In this document: positions 1 to 8,005 of the stretch, piece by piece
Layout: each line of letters opens with the position of its first letter
Numbering within the stretch: position 1 is the first letter of the stretch
Source of the DNA: Candidatus Heimdallarchaeota archaeon
GTDB taxonomy: Archaea; Asgardarchaeota; Heimdallarchaeia; Heimdallarchaeales; Heimdallarchaeaceae
Direction of reading: 5' to 3'
DNA: 20,927 nucleotides
Assembly: GCA_016839985.1 (NCBI GenBank)
Contig: JAEOTG010000236.1
Location: 1-20,927 of the forward strand
Translations under genes and position numbers: made by a program
The notes under the pieces: model-generated
What the model saw: the letters and a program-made list of their open reading frames with translations, nothing else
Database searches by the model: none
What the model was told of the DNA's origin: nothing

Positions 1-76
1 GGTCACTTAACTCTTTTGACTCAACTGCATTCAAATAAGCATCAAGAGTTGGATAGCTTGTATTACTCATAGACAT
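1..76 (-). CDS. Partial CDS, N-terminus only, unknown product
   Basis: An open frame begins on the minus strand just after the class II aldolase stop and runs off the left edge. Two in-frame ATGs are possible, at 76 and at 70; the first has an AGGA motif four bases upstream, which lies inside the end of the aldolase gene. The visible peptide begins MSMSNTSYPTLDAYLNAVES. About 25 codons are present, too few to recognise a family. The close spacing (about 6-12 nt) means it is probably translated from the same mRNA as the aldolase, so a role in sugar phosphate metabolism is a guess from position only. Confidence 0.55.
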   Translation of the reverse strand, partial: MSMSNTSYPTLDAYLNAVESKELSD

Positions 77-82
77 CAAATC

Positions 83-1255
83 CTAATATTTGCTTATAAA
101 ATCATTTTCCTTCATATATTTGTAACAAGATGTTGCTGTATTTTCCATCTTCAAAGCTTGAATGAAATCGATCATATCTTGTTCAGCTTTTAGTAAGATT
201 TTTTCCTTGGCTTTTGAACTAATTTGTTTCACTTCATAGAAAAATTCTTTCCAAGCATACTTAGAACTCTTAGCGAATATTTTATGTTCATCAACACCTG
301 GTTCTTCATATTCACTTAACACCCAGTTTCTCATTTTTGCATAAAGATATGGCTCATATTCTTCTAAAACAGAATAAACTAATCTTTGCCAATGTGTTCC
401 GATATTACCTTTAGCTATACTTCCATGTGGGAAGGTTGAAGCTATTACATCAACTGGTGTTCCAGTAATTCCATGTTGAGCTATACGTGTATTAATCCCT
501 AGCTCTTGCAAAGAATTCACTATTTCAACTGTTCTTTTAACATTAATACCAAGCTGCGGTACAACATTACCATCAGCATCTACATTTACGCCATGTTTAG
601 AACCATTAGCTATAGCAAGATAATCTATGTTAACTCCATTTTCTACAAGTGTTTTAACGTAATACGATGCTTCTTCAACAGTTGTAAATTCTGTTATACC
701 TATTTCACCAACTTCTCCTTCTAAACCATATGGGATATCTCCAAGTTTATTTTTGAGAAAGTCAAAAAGTATCAATCCTTTTGAGATTATTTCATTCAAT
801 TGACCTTGAACTGTATCCGCTTCTCGATTAAACAGAAATGAAGTATCTATAGCATAACCAGAAAAACCTGCGTCAACGCGAGCTGCAATTTCTTCCTTAA
901 CTACCTCCATTTCTTCATCTGTCCCCTTTTTAACCGTAAGATGATCAGCATGTAGTGCATAAGCAAACCATTTTTCTTTTTCAGCAGCTGATTTACAAGT
1001 TTCTGCAAATTTAGCTGGTGTATAACCAGTGTAACCTCCAGAAATAGACATCTCACTAAGTGCTAACTCAAAAATTACAACTGATAGAGATTTTTTTGCG
1101 GCTCGAAGAACTCCTCGAATAACTTCTTCGGTAGCCCTAGGGTTGATTGCTGCAATTATAGTATCCATATGTAGTACACTTTGAGCTATGAAATTCATTG
1201 GTAAAGGAGACTTTTGAGATTCAAAATATTTGACAACATCATTATTGGAAATCAT
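83..1255 (-). CDS. fba: Class II (zinc-dependent) fructose-bisphosphate aldolase
   Basis: 390-residue TIM-barrel aldolase, expected to cleave or form fructose 1,6-bisphosphate from dihydroxyacetone phosphate and glyceraldehyde 3-phosphate in the cytoplasm. The class II signature residues occur in order: the LHADH motif (H102, catalytic D104, metal ligand H105), the EGEVGEIG segment (E179, E181), H221 in the SKHG motif, H261 in the AQHG motif, and the AKGNIGTHWQ substrate loop at 281-290. The C-terminus beyond residue 300 is longer than in short class II enzymes. The sequence could instead act on tagatose bisphosphate or another ketose bisphosphate; fine specificity cannot be read. It lies 206 nt after the FBP aldolase/phosphatase gene on the same strand but has its own promoter-like element, closely matching that of the upstream gene. 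ATG start, with a weak AAGGCG before it. Confidence 0.88.
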   Translation of the reverse strand: MISNNDVVKYFESQKSPLPMNFIAQSVLHMDTIIAAINPRATEEVIRGVLRAAKKSLSVVIFELALSEMSISGGYTGYTPAKFAETCKSAAEKEKWFAYALHADHLTVKKGTDEEMEVVKEEIAARVDAGFSGYAIDTSFLFNREADTVQGQLNEIISKGLILFDFLKNKLGDIPYGLEGEVGEIGITEFTTVEEASYYVKTLVENGVNIDYLAIANGSKHGVNVDADGNVVPQLGINVKRTVEIVNSLQELGINTRIAQHGITGTPVDVIASTFPHGSIAKGNIGTHWQRLVYSVLEEYEPYLYAKMRNWVLSEYEEPGVDEHKIFAKSSKYAWKEFFYEVKQISSKAKEKILLKAEQDMIDFIQALKMENTATSCYKYMKENDFISKY

Positions 1256-1284
1256 TTTTATTCGCCTTGTTAGATTTGATAAAA

Positions 1285-1326
1285 AGCAGTAATAAGAATT
1301 TTTTCCTATAGCCTTTTTTGTTCTAA
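1285..1326 (-). promoter_or_regulatory. Promoter/operator element of the class II aldolase gene (copy A)
   Basis: A 42-nt stretch that matches 2588-2629 at 35 of 42 positions without gaps. It starts 30 nt before the ATG, against 29 nt for the other copy. The invariant core on the plus strand is AATAAGAATTTTTT, followed by TAT, a T-run and GT(T/C)CTAA. Read in the gene's direction it offers an A-rich run followed by TTCTTATTA, which could be the BRE/TATA, with flanking TTAGAAC as a candidate regulator site. Which part is TATA and which is operator cannot be settled by eye. Confidence 0.65.
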
Positions 1327-1410
1327 TAAATTATTTCTTGAGGAAAAGATATAAGATGAAATGAAAGAAATAGACAAAAAATATGATGAAATAGATAATG
1401 TATTTTTAAA

Positions 1411-1434
1411 GAAGAAAAAGAAAAAAAGAAAGAA
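1411..1434 (-). terminator. Pyrimidine/T-rich 3' end signal of the FBP aldolase/phosphatase gene
   Basis: Just after the stop codon, the minus strand reads as an almost pure T tract with scattered C (the plus strand is A/G only from 1408 to 1434). T-runs on the non-template strand are the usual archaeal transcription stop signal. Its position between two genes that each have their own promoter element supports this reading. Confidence 0.45.
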
Positions 1435-1461
1435 GATGATTCTGAAGATTTTTAAGCAAAC

Positions 1462-2559
1462 TTAATCACGAAATCTATCTTCAAATTTCTTCAAAACTCC
1501 TGGAAGAGTTGTATATTCCATTTCACTCAAAGGTAATCGACTTGGTTCAAAAGGTCCATGTCTTCTGATGTAGTCTGCAACTTCATTACATTTATCTCTT
1601 GTTGCATCGAAGGAAGGATCATCAAATAAATCAACACCTCCAACTAACAGACCATTTTTTAATTGAAATCCTAAACCAACTACTCTAGGTGGACCATCAA
1701 ATCTAACACATTGACTATAGTCCAAGGGAACAGGCATTAGAGGACCACGATGAGAACCTCTCATCCAACCAGAAACCATGTGACCCAATGTAAATGCTTC
1801 AACGATTTCTCCTACTGCTGGGAATCCACTTTGCCCTCTAACTATTGCTACTGGATCATCTTTACCTACGTACTTTCCTGCAATTAATGCTAATTTATCT
1901 GTTGAAACAGCTGCTGCACGACCTAGTTCTTGATTCTTACTGTCAACATATTTTATTACATAATGTCCAGGAGCACCTATTAATGCTAATAAATCGTACA
2001 TTTCTTCAGGACATTTTAGATCAACGAATTTATTTTTGTATACATCCATCACAGTGAAGTTAAAACCATCGTGCAATTTTGGATCAATGATTAAACCTGC
2101 CGTATTAAATGGATTAGCAAACATTTGGAAAACAGGATAATTAAATGCCCCTGGTTCTGTTTTGTCCATTGCAAAAATCAAAATTGGCTCCGCTGGTCTT
2201 TCTTCAATTTCTATTTCAGCACAACCAGGACCCATCCCTTTTATGTTACCAGAAAAAGTATCCTTAAGGAGATCTTGACCAGCTCCATATAATCCTATTT
2301 CACGCGCTTCTTTTCCAAGATCCATAAAAATATCCCATGCAAGTTTGTGAATTTCTTGATTATCTACACCCTTATCATGTGTCATAAGAAGTTCAGTATC
2401 ATCACCAGCATTGAAAACAATAAAATCAAGAATTACATTTTCTTCTTTTGCTTTTTCTAAGAACTCTTCTGCTTTTTCCATTAATGGTTCATATACTGTC
2501 ACATGCCCAGGACTTGAACCTATATCTGCTTTTATCAAACTAATGGTTGTTTTTACCAT
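1462..2559 (-). CDS. fbp: Fructose-1,6-bisphosphate aldolase/phosphatase, type V (archaeal)
   Basis: 365-residue bifunctional gluconeogenic enzyme that condenses triose phosphates to fructose 1,6-bisphosphate and then removes the 1-phosphate, giving fructose 6-phosphate in an essentially one-way path. The known active-site set is present: metal ligands D12, H19, D53, D54, D132, D234 and D235, Gln95, and the YVGKDD motif giving catalytic Y230 and Schiff-base K233. Length matches the family. The start at 2559 (MVKTTISL) is preferred over an upstream ATG at 2592 because the family begins with this strand, GAGGT lies seven bases before it, and the shared promoter element sits at the same distance as in the neighbouring aldolase gene. 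It leads the minus-strand block and is divergent from the beta-helix gene. Confidence 0.95.
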   Translation of the reverse strand: MVKTTISLIKADIGSSPGHVTVYEPLMEKAEEFLEKAKEENVILDFIVFNAGDDTELLMTHDKGVDNQEIHKLAWDIFMDLGKEAREIGLYGAGQDLLKDTFSGNIKGMGPGCAEIEIEERPAEPILIFAMDKTEPGAFNYPVFQMFANPFNTAGLIIDPKLHDGFNFTVMDVYKNKFVDLKCPEEMYDLLALIGAPGHYVIKYVDSKNQELGRAAAVSTDKLALIAGKYVGKDDPVAIVRGQSGFPAVGEIVEAFTLGHMVSGWMRGSHRGPLMPVPLDYSQCVRFDGPPRVVGLGFQLKNGLLVGGVDLFDDPSFDATRDKCNEVADYIRRHGPFEPSRLPLSEMEYTTLPGVLKKFEDRFRD

Positions 2560-2587
2560 TTTAAATACCTCAAAGTAGAAAAATAAC

Positions 2588-2629
2588 AGCAATAATAAGA
2601 ATTTTTTTGTATGGTTTTTTTTGTCCTAA
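2588..2629 (-). promoter_or_regulatory. Promoter/operator element of the FBP aldolase/phosphatase gene (copy B)
   Basis: Partner of the element at 1285-1326, with 35 of 42 identical positions and no gap. It sits 29 nt before the ATG at 2559, upstream of the GAGGT ribosome site. An exact 14-nt core (AATAAGAATTTTTT on the plus strand) and the GTCCTAA end are shared. The intergenic region also serves the divergent gene at 2704. Confidence 0.65.
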
Positions 2630-2703
2630 AAATATTTGTAACTACATACAATTAGAACCACCACAGAGTATTTAAGAAATATATTAAGTAATATCAATAT
2701 AAA

Positions 2704-4494
2704 GTGAAGAAATTGCTAGAAAGTAGAAAGAACAAGAGGAATATGATGAGATTATTTCTCTTCTTACTATTTGTTACTTTCTTTCTACACAACTATAATG
2801 TTGTATCATCCGCAAAAGAAAATAAATTAAGTAAAAAATATTCAAGCAATAGTTTGATTGCATATGCACCAATACACATTGATGAGGATAGTGATTTCAC
2901 AGCATTTCCAGGATCAGGAACAGAAGAAGACCCATATATAATAGAGAATTATAATATCACTTCAGATGTAGAAGTCTGTGGCATAAATATAAGTGCCACA
3001 ACTAAATTTTTTATTATAAGAAACTGCTTCATAGATGCATTAGATTTTGGCATTTGGATCTCTTGGTTATCAGAAGGAACTGCACAAGTAATAAACAATA
3101 CATGTGTTAACCATTACTCAACTGGTATTGACTTATGGGATGTTCCAGGAGCATTCATATCAAATAATAAGCTACATTATAACAAAGATGGTATTTATTG
3201 TGTTACGTCAGATAATATTCATCTAGAGAGTAATAATTGTACAAACAATCAGTTAAGAGGTGTATCAGTAAGATTTTGTGATAATACAATCATACAGAAT
3301 AACTATTGTTCCGATAATGAAATAGGAATTGAAACCTATTTTTCTAGAAATTTCAATGTAACTTCCAACCAAGTAATTCTCAATACTAAAGGAATTTACA
3401 TCTTTAATGTTCTATCTGCAACAGTTTCAGGAAATATTATCTCAAAGAATATAGGAAATGGGATAATAATTGAAGAATCAGAGTTAGTTGGTCTGAAAAC
3501 CAATACAATTTCAGAGAATAAATATGGTATACTCATGAACTACAGTGATGAATGCTTTATTTTTAACAACACTATTACAAAACAAATTGGTAGTGGGATT
3601 TTGATACACCTATCTGATTATAATCTATTTACTTACAATAATTTAATCAATAATACAGCATATGGTATCTATCTTAATTACTCTTCAGAAAATCATGTTC
3701 ATCATAACAATTTCATTGGAAATAATGAAGGGGGAGTAAGTCAGGCTTATCAAAAATCTGGAGCAAACAATATATGGTTTGATGAAGAAAGTAATGAAGG
3801 GAATTTTTGGAATGATTTACATGGATCTGAAGTTTATATGATAGAGGGTTCTTTAGGTTTATATGATAAGTACCCTCTTTCAGAACCTACTAAACCTCCA
3901 GAATCTAAGAGAAATTATCTCATTCTAATAATTACCATTTCTCTTGCACTTTTCTCTATTTTCACTTTTTATTTATTAACTTACATTATAATTCCCAAAT
4001 TTAGAAAAGGTATTAAATCAATTGAAACGAAGAAAATTTTGGATTATGTTACAGAAAAAAGAAAGATAGCTTATTCAGATGATGTAGGCGTAGGACTTTT
4101 CCGTTTTGGGGTAGAAGGAGGAGAATTAGTTAAAGCAGATTTCAGAAACTTGGATGTAAATTTAGATGTTCTTATAGGATTTAGTTATGTGTCAATAGGT
4201 CAAGGACAAAGATATGAAGTAGGCGTTTATGGTCCTCTTCCTGCACCATCATTAGAAAAACATAATGTTATCATTTTTTCTTCTTGGGGAAAGGATGATG
4301 AGCCAAGTGATCCTAGATTAAAAGGAGAACAATATTATCTGATTACTGTGATATTTCCAGAAGAAAATACAAAGCATTTAGTTCGAGTAGATACAATGAA
4401 CCAGAAATTCAGAAATTACATTAAGAAATTTAAATATCCAAATAGAATGACCAAAGATGAATTAAATCATTTCAGAGAAATCGTCTTTGTATAA
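2704..4494 (+). CDS. NosD-like right-handed beta-helix protein with TM anchor and cytosolic domain
   Basis: 596 residues. The N-terminus is basic followed by a hydrophobic stretch (about 15-36) typical of an export signal. Residues about 77-345 are repeated 22-24-residue turns rich in Asn, Gly and Ile (for example GIYCVTSDNIHLESNNCTNN), the pattern of PbH1 parallel beta-helix repeats in NosD and CASH-domain proteins; these often bind or cleave glycans. The helix closes with a GNFW...YDKYPL segment at 367-391, usual in archaeal members. A TM segment follows (about 405-431), then a basic stop-transfer and a cytosolic domain (about 450-596) I cannot assign. GTG at 2704 is chosen because TATA-like AT tracts lie about 22-32 nt upstream; ATGs at 2743 and 2746 behind an AGAGGA are alternatives. 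Confidence 0.85.
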   Translation: MKKLLESRKNKRNMMRLFLFLLFVTFFLHNYNVVSSAKENKLSKKYSSNSLIAYAPIHIDEDSDFTAFPGSGTEEDPYIIENYNITSDVEVCGINISATTKFFIIRNCFIDALDFGIWISWLSEGTAQVINNTCVNHYSTGIDLWDVPGAFISNNKLHYNKDGIYCVTSDNIHLESNNCTNNQLRGVSVRFCDNTIIQNNYCSDNEIGIETYFSRNFNVTSNQVILNTKGIYIFNVLSATVSGNIISKNIGNGIIIEESELVGLKTNTISENKYGILMNYSDECFIFNNTITKQIGSGILIHLSDYNLFTYNNLINNTAYGIYLNYSSENHVHHNNFIGNNEGGVSQAYQKSGANNIWFDEESNEGNFWNDLHGSEVYMIEGSLGLYDKYPLSEPTKPPESKRNYLILIITISLALFSIFTFYLLTYIIIPKFRKGIKSIETKKILDYVTEKRKIAYSDDVGVGLFRFGVEGGELVKADFRNLDVNLDVLIGFSYVSIGQGQRYEVGVYGPLPAPSLEKHNVIIFSSWGKDDEPSDPRLKGEQYYLITVIFPEENTKHLVRVDTMNQKFRNYIKKFKYPNRMTKDELNHFREIVFV

Positions 4495-4615
4495 GTCAAT
4501 ACTAATGAAAGCTTGGAATAAATTCTAGATTCTTCTTGTCAATCCATATAATTTATTATAGAGGCTTTTTTTTATTTCTTGAGAACAATCTTAATTCTGA
4601 TTTGGAGGAATCTAA

Positions 4616-5614
4616 TTGAAGTATAGAAAAGTAGGAAAATCTGGTTTAAAGATTAGTGAAATATCTCTTGGATCTTGGTTAACTTCTGGTGGATCAGTCG
4701 AAGATGAAATTGCTAAGAAATTCATGGAAGCGGCACTAGAGAATGGTATTAATTTTATTGATTCAGCTGAAATCTATGCAAGGGGAGGAGCAGAAAAAGT
4801 TATAGCTGATTTCCTTTCCGATGAATCATATAATAGAAAAGATCTTGTAATATCTAGCAAAGTTTTTTGGCCTATGAATGAAAATATGAACGCCTGGGGT
4901 CTTGGTCGCAAAAACATCCTGAATGCCATTGAAGGAACACTTGACAGACTAAATATGGATTACATTGACATCTATTTTATGCATAGATACGATTATATGA
5001 CTCCTCTAAGAGAAACAGTAGAAGTATTAGATGAAATTATTAGAGATGGTAAAGTTAGATATTGGGGAACTTCTGTCTGGACTGCTGCACAATTAGAAAG
5101 GGCAAATGCTATTGCAAAAGATATTCGTGCTCATAAACCAATAGTTGAACAACCTTTGTACAATATGTTTGTTAGACATATTGAATTAGAAATTATGCCA
5201 GTAGCAAAAACTCATGGAATGGGTTTCACAGTTTGGTCTCCTCTTGCTCAAGGATTATTAACAGGAAAATATAACGAAGGTATTCCTGAAGGGAGTAGAG
5301 CTGATCAATCAGCTTTCCTAAAGAAGAACATTACAGAAGAAAACATTGTTAAAGTTAAAAAACTTGGAGATATAGCTAAGTCACTTGATATCACTATGAG
5401 TCAACTAGCACTTGCTTGGATACTTCGTAGACCTGAAATATCTGCAGCAATAATAGGTGCAACAAAACCAGAACATGTAATTGAAAATGTTAAAGCATCT
5501 GATGTTGAATTATCTGAAGACATTCTAACCGAAATTGAGAAAGTTCTGGATAATGCTCCAGAATGGCCATTAACATACAAACCGAACTATTATTATGAGG
5601 ACAAAATGAGATAA
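4616..5614 (+). CDS. Aldo/keto reductase (Kv-beta/YghZ-like)
   Basis: 332-residue NADP(H)-type aldo/keto reductase with the catalytic tetrad D49, Y54, K82 and H123 in the expected contexts (NFIDSAEIY, ISSKVF, YFMHR). The segment GFTVWSPLAQGLLTGKY and the C-terminal RPEISAAIIGATKPEHV are typical of the potassium-channel beta-subunit/YghZ branch, which reduces aldehydes and ketones in the cytoplasm. The substrate is not predictable. The start is TTG at 4616, chosen because a strong GGAGG lies at 4602-4606 and the sequence MKYRKVGKSGLK is the normal family beginning. It sits upstream of a sugar transporter and a sugar isomerase, so reduction of a sugar or sugar-derived aldehyde is plausible, but the transporter has its own promoter. 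Confidence 0.9.
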   Translation: MKYRKVGKSGLKISEISLGSWLTSGGSVEDEIAKKFMEAALENGINFIDSAEIYARGGAEKVIADFLSDESYNRKDLVISSKVFWPMNENMNAWGLGRKNILNAIEGTLDRLNMDYIDIYFMHRYDYMTPLRETVEVLDEIIRDGKVRYWGTSVWTAAQLERANAIAKDIRAHKPIVEQPLYNMFVRHIELEIMPVAKTHGMGFTVWSPLAQGLLTGKYNEGIPEGSRADQSAFLKKNITEENIVKVKKLGDIAKSLDITMSQLALAWILRRPEISAAIIGATKPEHVIENVKASDVELSEDILTEIEKVLDNAPEWPLTYKPNYYYEDKMR

Positions 5615-5627
5615 AATCTCTTACTCA

Positions 5628-5665
5628 TTTTTTCCCGCAATTTTTTTATAATTGAAGTTTTTTTT
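5628..5665 (+). terminator. Triple T-run terminator after the aldo/keto reductase gene
   Basis: Three T-runs (5628-5633, 5641-5647, 5658-5665) follow the stop codon within 55 nt and precede the next promoter. This is the expected form of archaeal intrinsic termination; no strong hairpin is seen. Confidence 0.5.
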
Positions 5666-5671
5666 ATTCAG

Positions 5672-5679
5672 TTATAATA
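5672..5679 (+). promoter_or_regulatory. TATA box of the GPH transporter gene
   Basis: TTATAATA is centred about 25 nt before the ATG at 5701, so the transcript would start at or next to the start codon. No Shine-Dalgarno site precedes that ATG, which agrees with a leaderless mRNA. Confidence 0.6.
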
Positions 5680-5700
5680 CAATTACTCATATGTGATAGT

Positions 5701-7077
5701 ATGCATAAACTTACTCTTCGTCAAAGAATATATTTTGGTGTTGGGAAATTTGGAACAGCTATATTTATGCAAGTAGTTACAATTGCAACAGTCTATATTT
5801 ATGGTTCTGCTTTTCAACTAGATTACACCCTTAATGCGATTGGAAACGCAGTTGGTAAAATCTTTATAGCATTTTCAGGATTTATCTTTGGTTATATTTC
5901 AGATATATTAAAAAATCCCAAATTTGGAAGAAGAAAGTTTTTTGTTTGGACAGGAGCTCCAATTCTAGCAGTTTCTTTTGTGATGTTATTTATCCCTCAT
6001 TTCTTTATTCCCTTAGATAAGGAAATTTTAGTCTTTGTTTGGCTTTTAGTTTGGTATGCTTTGTTTAATCTCTTTTATGGATATTTGACTACTCCTTATC
6101 AAGCTTGGATGCCTGAAGTAACCACAGAAGATGACAGAGTAGGTATGTCAGCTATTCAAAATACTACTAATTTATTTGCTACAATAGGTGGGTTAGCGTT
6201 TGCTTTTATTTTTTCTGGATTGCTTGATGAAAAAATAGAAGAAGTTGGCCCTTCAGCTATTTTGGGTGACTTAGGTATTGTCCTTTTAGTAGCTGTACTT
6301 ATTTTTGCGGTTATCGAAGTTTTGGCTTTCCTTCCCGTATTGCTAAAGGTTAAAGAAGAACCTGTTGAGAGAAAGGAAAGGGATATTCTTAGAGAATTTA
6401 AGGTGGTTTTAAAAAATAAAAATTATGTACTTTGGTTTATTACTCAAGGTATTTACTCCATGGGACTAACAATATTAACGGCTCTTACATTTGATCTTAT
6501 AGGTTTCCTAGGACTTACGGGTATGATGGATTTTGCAATATTTGCTGTAGCAATGTTTGGAACAACCATGCTAAGCTTCATATTCTGGGAGAGAATGTCT
6601 AAAAGAATAGGAAAAAGAGTTGGTCTACTAATTAGTTATGGGTGTCTAATACTCATTCTTCCACTTACTTTAGTTTTAGGCAAAATACCAGTGATTCCTA
6701 ACAATGTTGAAACTTGGATTTTCGGATTACTCCTCGGTTTTGGATTATCAACAACTTATCTATTTCCTAATGCAATAATTGGAGATTTAGCTGATGAAGA
6801 TGAAAGAATTACAAAAGAATCAAGAGCAGGGATGTATACTGGATTTAATTCAATCCCACTAAATATTTTTCAAGCTACAGCTTATTTATTAGTTCCATTT
6901 ATTTACAATCCTGAACCTGGTGCTACTTATTGGGGATTAAAATGGTTAGGACCAATGGTTGCGTTATTTTTCTTACTATCAATACCTACAATTATAATTG
7001 GAAATTATGACCCATTTTTCGATATTATAAAAACTTCCGCTAAAGTAAAGACGGAAAATAATCTAGAAAAAGGATGA
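5701..7077 (+). CDS. GPH-family (glycoside-pentoside-hexuronide) sugar:cation symporter
   Basis: 458-residue polytopic membrane protein of the major facilitator superfamily with about 12 hydrophobic segments. The GPH signature between TM2 and TM3 is present at about 64-87: GYISDILKNPKFGRRKFFVW then TGAP. A second conserved element, YLTTPYQAWMPEVTTEDDR, occurs around 128-146. Relatives (MelB, XynB/YicJ types) import oligosaccharides, pentosides or glucuronides with Na+ or H+. A long cytosolic loop around residues 215-235 separates the two halves, as usual. The gene ends three bases before the sugar isomerase gene, so the two form an operon and the substrate is likely a sugar that the isomerase-type protein handles. 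Confidence 0.88.
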   Translation: MHKLTLRQRIYFGVGKFGTAIFMQVVTIATVYIYGSAFQLDYTLNAIGNAVGKIFIAFSGFIFGYISDILKNPKFGRRKFFVWTGAPILAVSFVMLFIPHFFIPLDKEILVFVWLLVWYALFNLFYGYLTTPYQAWMPEVTTEDDRVGMSAIQNTTNLFATIGGLAFAFIFSGLLDEKIEEVGPSAILGDLGIVLLVAVLIFAVIEVLAFLPVLLKVKEEPVERKERDILREFKVVLKNKNYVLWFITQGIYSMGLTILTALTFDLIGFLGLTGMMDFAIFAVAMFGTTMLSFIFWERMSKRIGKRVGLLISYGCLILILPLTLVLGKIPVIPNNVETWIFGLLLGFGLSTTYLFPNAIIGDLADEDERITKESRAGMYTGFNSIPLNIFQATAYLLVPFIYNPEPGATYWGLKWLGPMVALFFLLSIPTIIIGNYDPFFDIIKTSAKVKTENNLEKG

Positions 7078-7080
7078 GAG

Positions 7081-7953
7081 ATGATTAAAGTGGGACTACT
7101 GTTTGGTACAAGACCCTTTGAATTTACTGATTTCTTTTTTTTATTCCAAGATGGAAAATTAGATTTTTCTAAATTAAATTTCATTGAGGTTGTTAAAAGA
7201 CACATGGACGCAGGTTTTAAACACTTTGAGATAAATGGAGACCTCATTCATGTTCTACCAGGTATAATAACACCAGAAATAATTGATGCGTTAGTAGAAT
7301 TCAAAAAGCGGAATGATATCTCTTTTTCAGTACATCTACCTTTATGGGCTATTGAACCAGCAGCTTTTGCTGGGCAGATAAGAAAAGCTTCGCTAGAAGT
7401 CTTTGGGGAATGCATTGAATTAACCAAACCATTAGATCCTATTTGTTGGGTTGTACATCCTACAGGAGCATTAACTGTAGAATTCATTAATATGAATTTA
7501 CCAGAATTTGCTCAAGGTTTAATGATGCAACAATTCACAGGGCATGCAGCTGAAGTAATTCAACAACTTATTGAAAAAACAGGAATTCCTTCTCAAAAAA
7601 TAGCAGTTGAAAACATTGAATACCCATTTGATGTAATGTACCCTATTATAGAGAAACTTAATCTAAGTATTTGTTTTGACACTGGACACTTACTAGCTGG
7701 ATTTTCTGGAAAGATGGGTGTTTTAGAATTCACTGACAGATACTTTGATAGGATTATTGAACTTCATTTGCATGATGGAGCTTTTCCAAGAATTGATCAC
7801 AAACCTTTAGGACAACATGACTTACCTGTGAGAGAATTGTTATTAAAATTGAAAGAGAAGAAATTTCAAGGTCCATTAGTTTACGAATTAAGCCTAGAAG
7901 AAGCTATACAATCTATGGATTATGTCAAGAAAAACGTTCCAGAAGTACTATGA
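7081..7953 (+). CDS. Sugar phosphate isomerase/epimerase-like TIM-barrel protein
   Basis: 290-residue protein of the AP endonuclease 2/xylose isomerase-like TIM-barrel superfamily. Candidate metal ligands follow the family order: E177 (AVENIEYPF), D200 and H203 (CFDTGH), H229/H231 with D232 (ELHLHDG), D239/H240, and E269 (VYELSLEEA). Members include hydroxypyruvate isomerase, tagatose 3-epimerase, inosose dehydratase and endonuclease IV. The transporter context favours a sugar or polyol isomerase/epimerase, although endonuclease IV-like members share the same ligands. The gene starts three bases after the transporter stop, with an AAGGA motif (7069-7073) inside the end of the transporter gene, so it is co-transcribed and translated with it. 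The exact substrate is unknown. Confidence 0.8.
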   Translation: MIKVGLLFGTRPFEFTDFFFLFQDGKLDFSKLNFIEVVKRHMDAGFKHFEINGDLIHVLPGIITPEIIDALVEFKKRNDISFSVHLPLWAIEPAAFAGQIRKASLEVFGECIELTKPLDPICWVVHPTGALTVEFINMNLPEFAQGLMMQQFTGHAAEVIQQLIEKTGIPSQKIAVENIEYPFDVMYPIIEKLNLSICFDTGHLLAGFSGKMGVLEFTDRYFDRIIELHLHDGAFPRIDHKPLGQHDLPVRELLLKLKEKKFQGPLVYELSLEEAIQSMDYVKKNVPEVL

Positions 7954-7976
7954 TAAAAATCTTGCAAAAGTAAAGA

Positions 7977-7983
7977 TTTATTT
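7977..7983 (+). promoter_or_regulatory. TATA box of the DUF302 gene
   Basis: TTTATTT is centred 26 nt before the ATG at 8006. This fits a leaderless transcript and supports 8006 as the true start rather than an upstream ATG at 7922 that overlaps the previous gene. Confidence 0.5.
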
Positions 7984-8005
7984 GTTATTAATCCAGTTAA
8001 CAATT

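Noticed and set aside
1361..1464. Lys-rich open frame of 34 codons on the plus strand (MKEIDKKYDEIDNVF followed by lysines), with a neighbouring frame reading KEEKEKKKEDDSEDF
   Set aside because: The sequence is a low-complexity A/G tract that is better explained as the T-rich terminator of the minus-strand gene; the frames are interrupted and overlap the end of fbp. A frameshifted gene tail is possible but unsupported.
1331..4582. Shared 12-mer TTATTTCTTGAG at 1331 and near 4572
   Set aside because: In 20 kb of AT-rich DNA several exact 12-mer pairs are expected by chance, and the two sites lie in different positions relative to genes.
7922..8005. 28-residue N-terminal extension of the DUF302 protein
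   Set aside because: It overlaps the isomerase gene, is not family-like, and the TATA box for the ATG at 8006 lies inside it.
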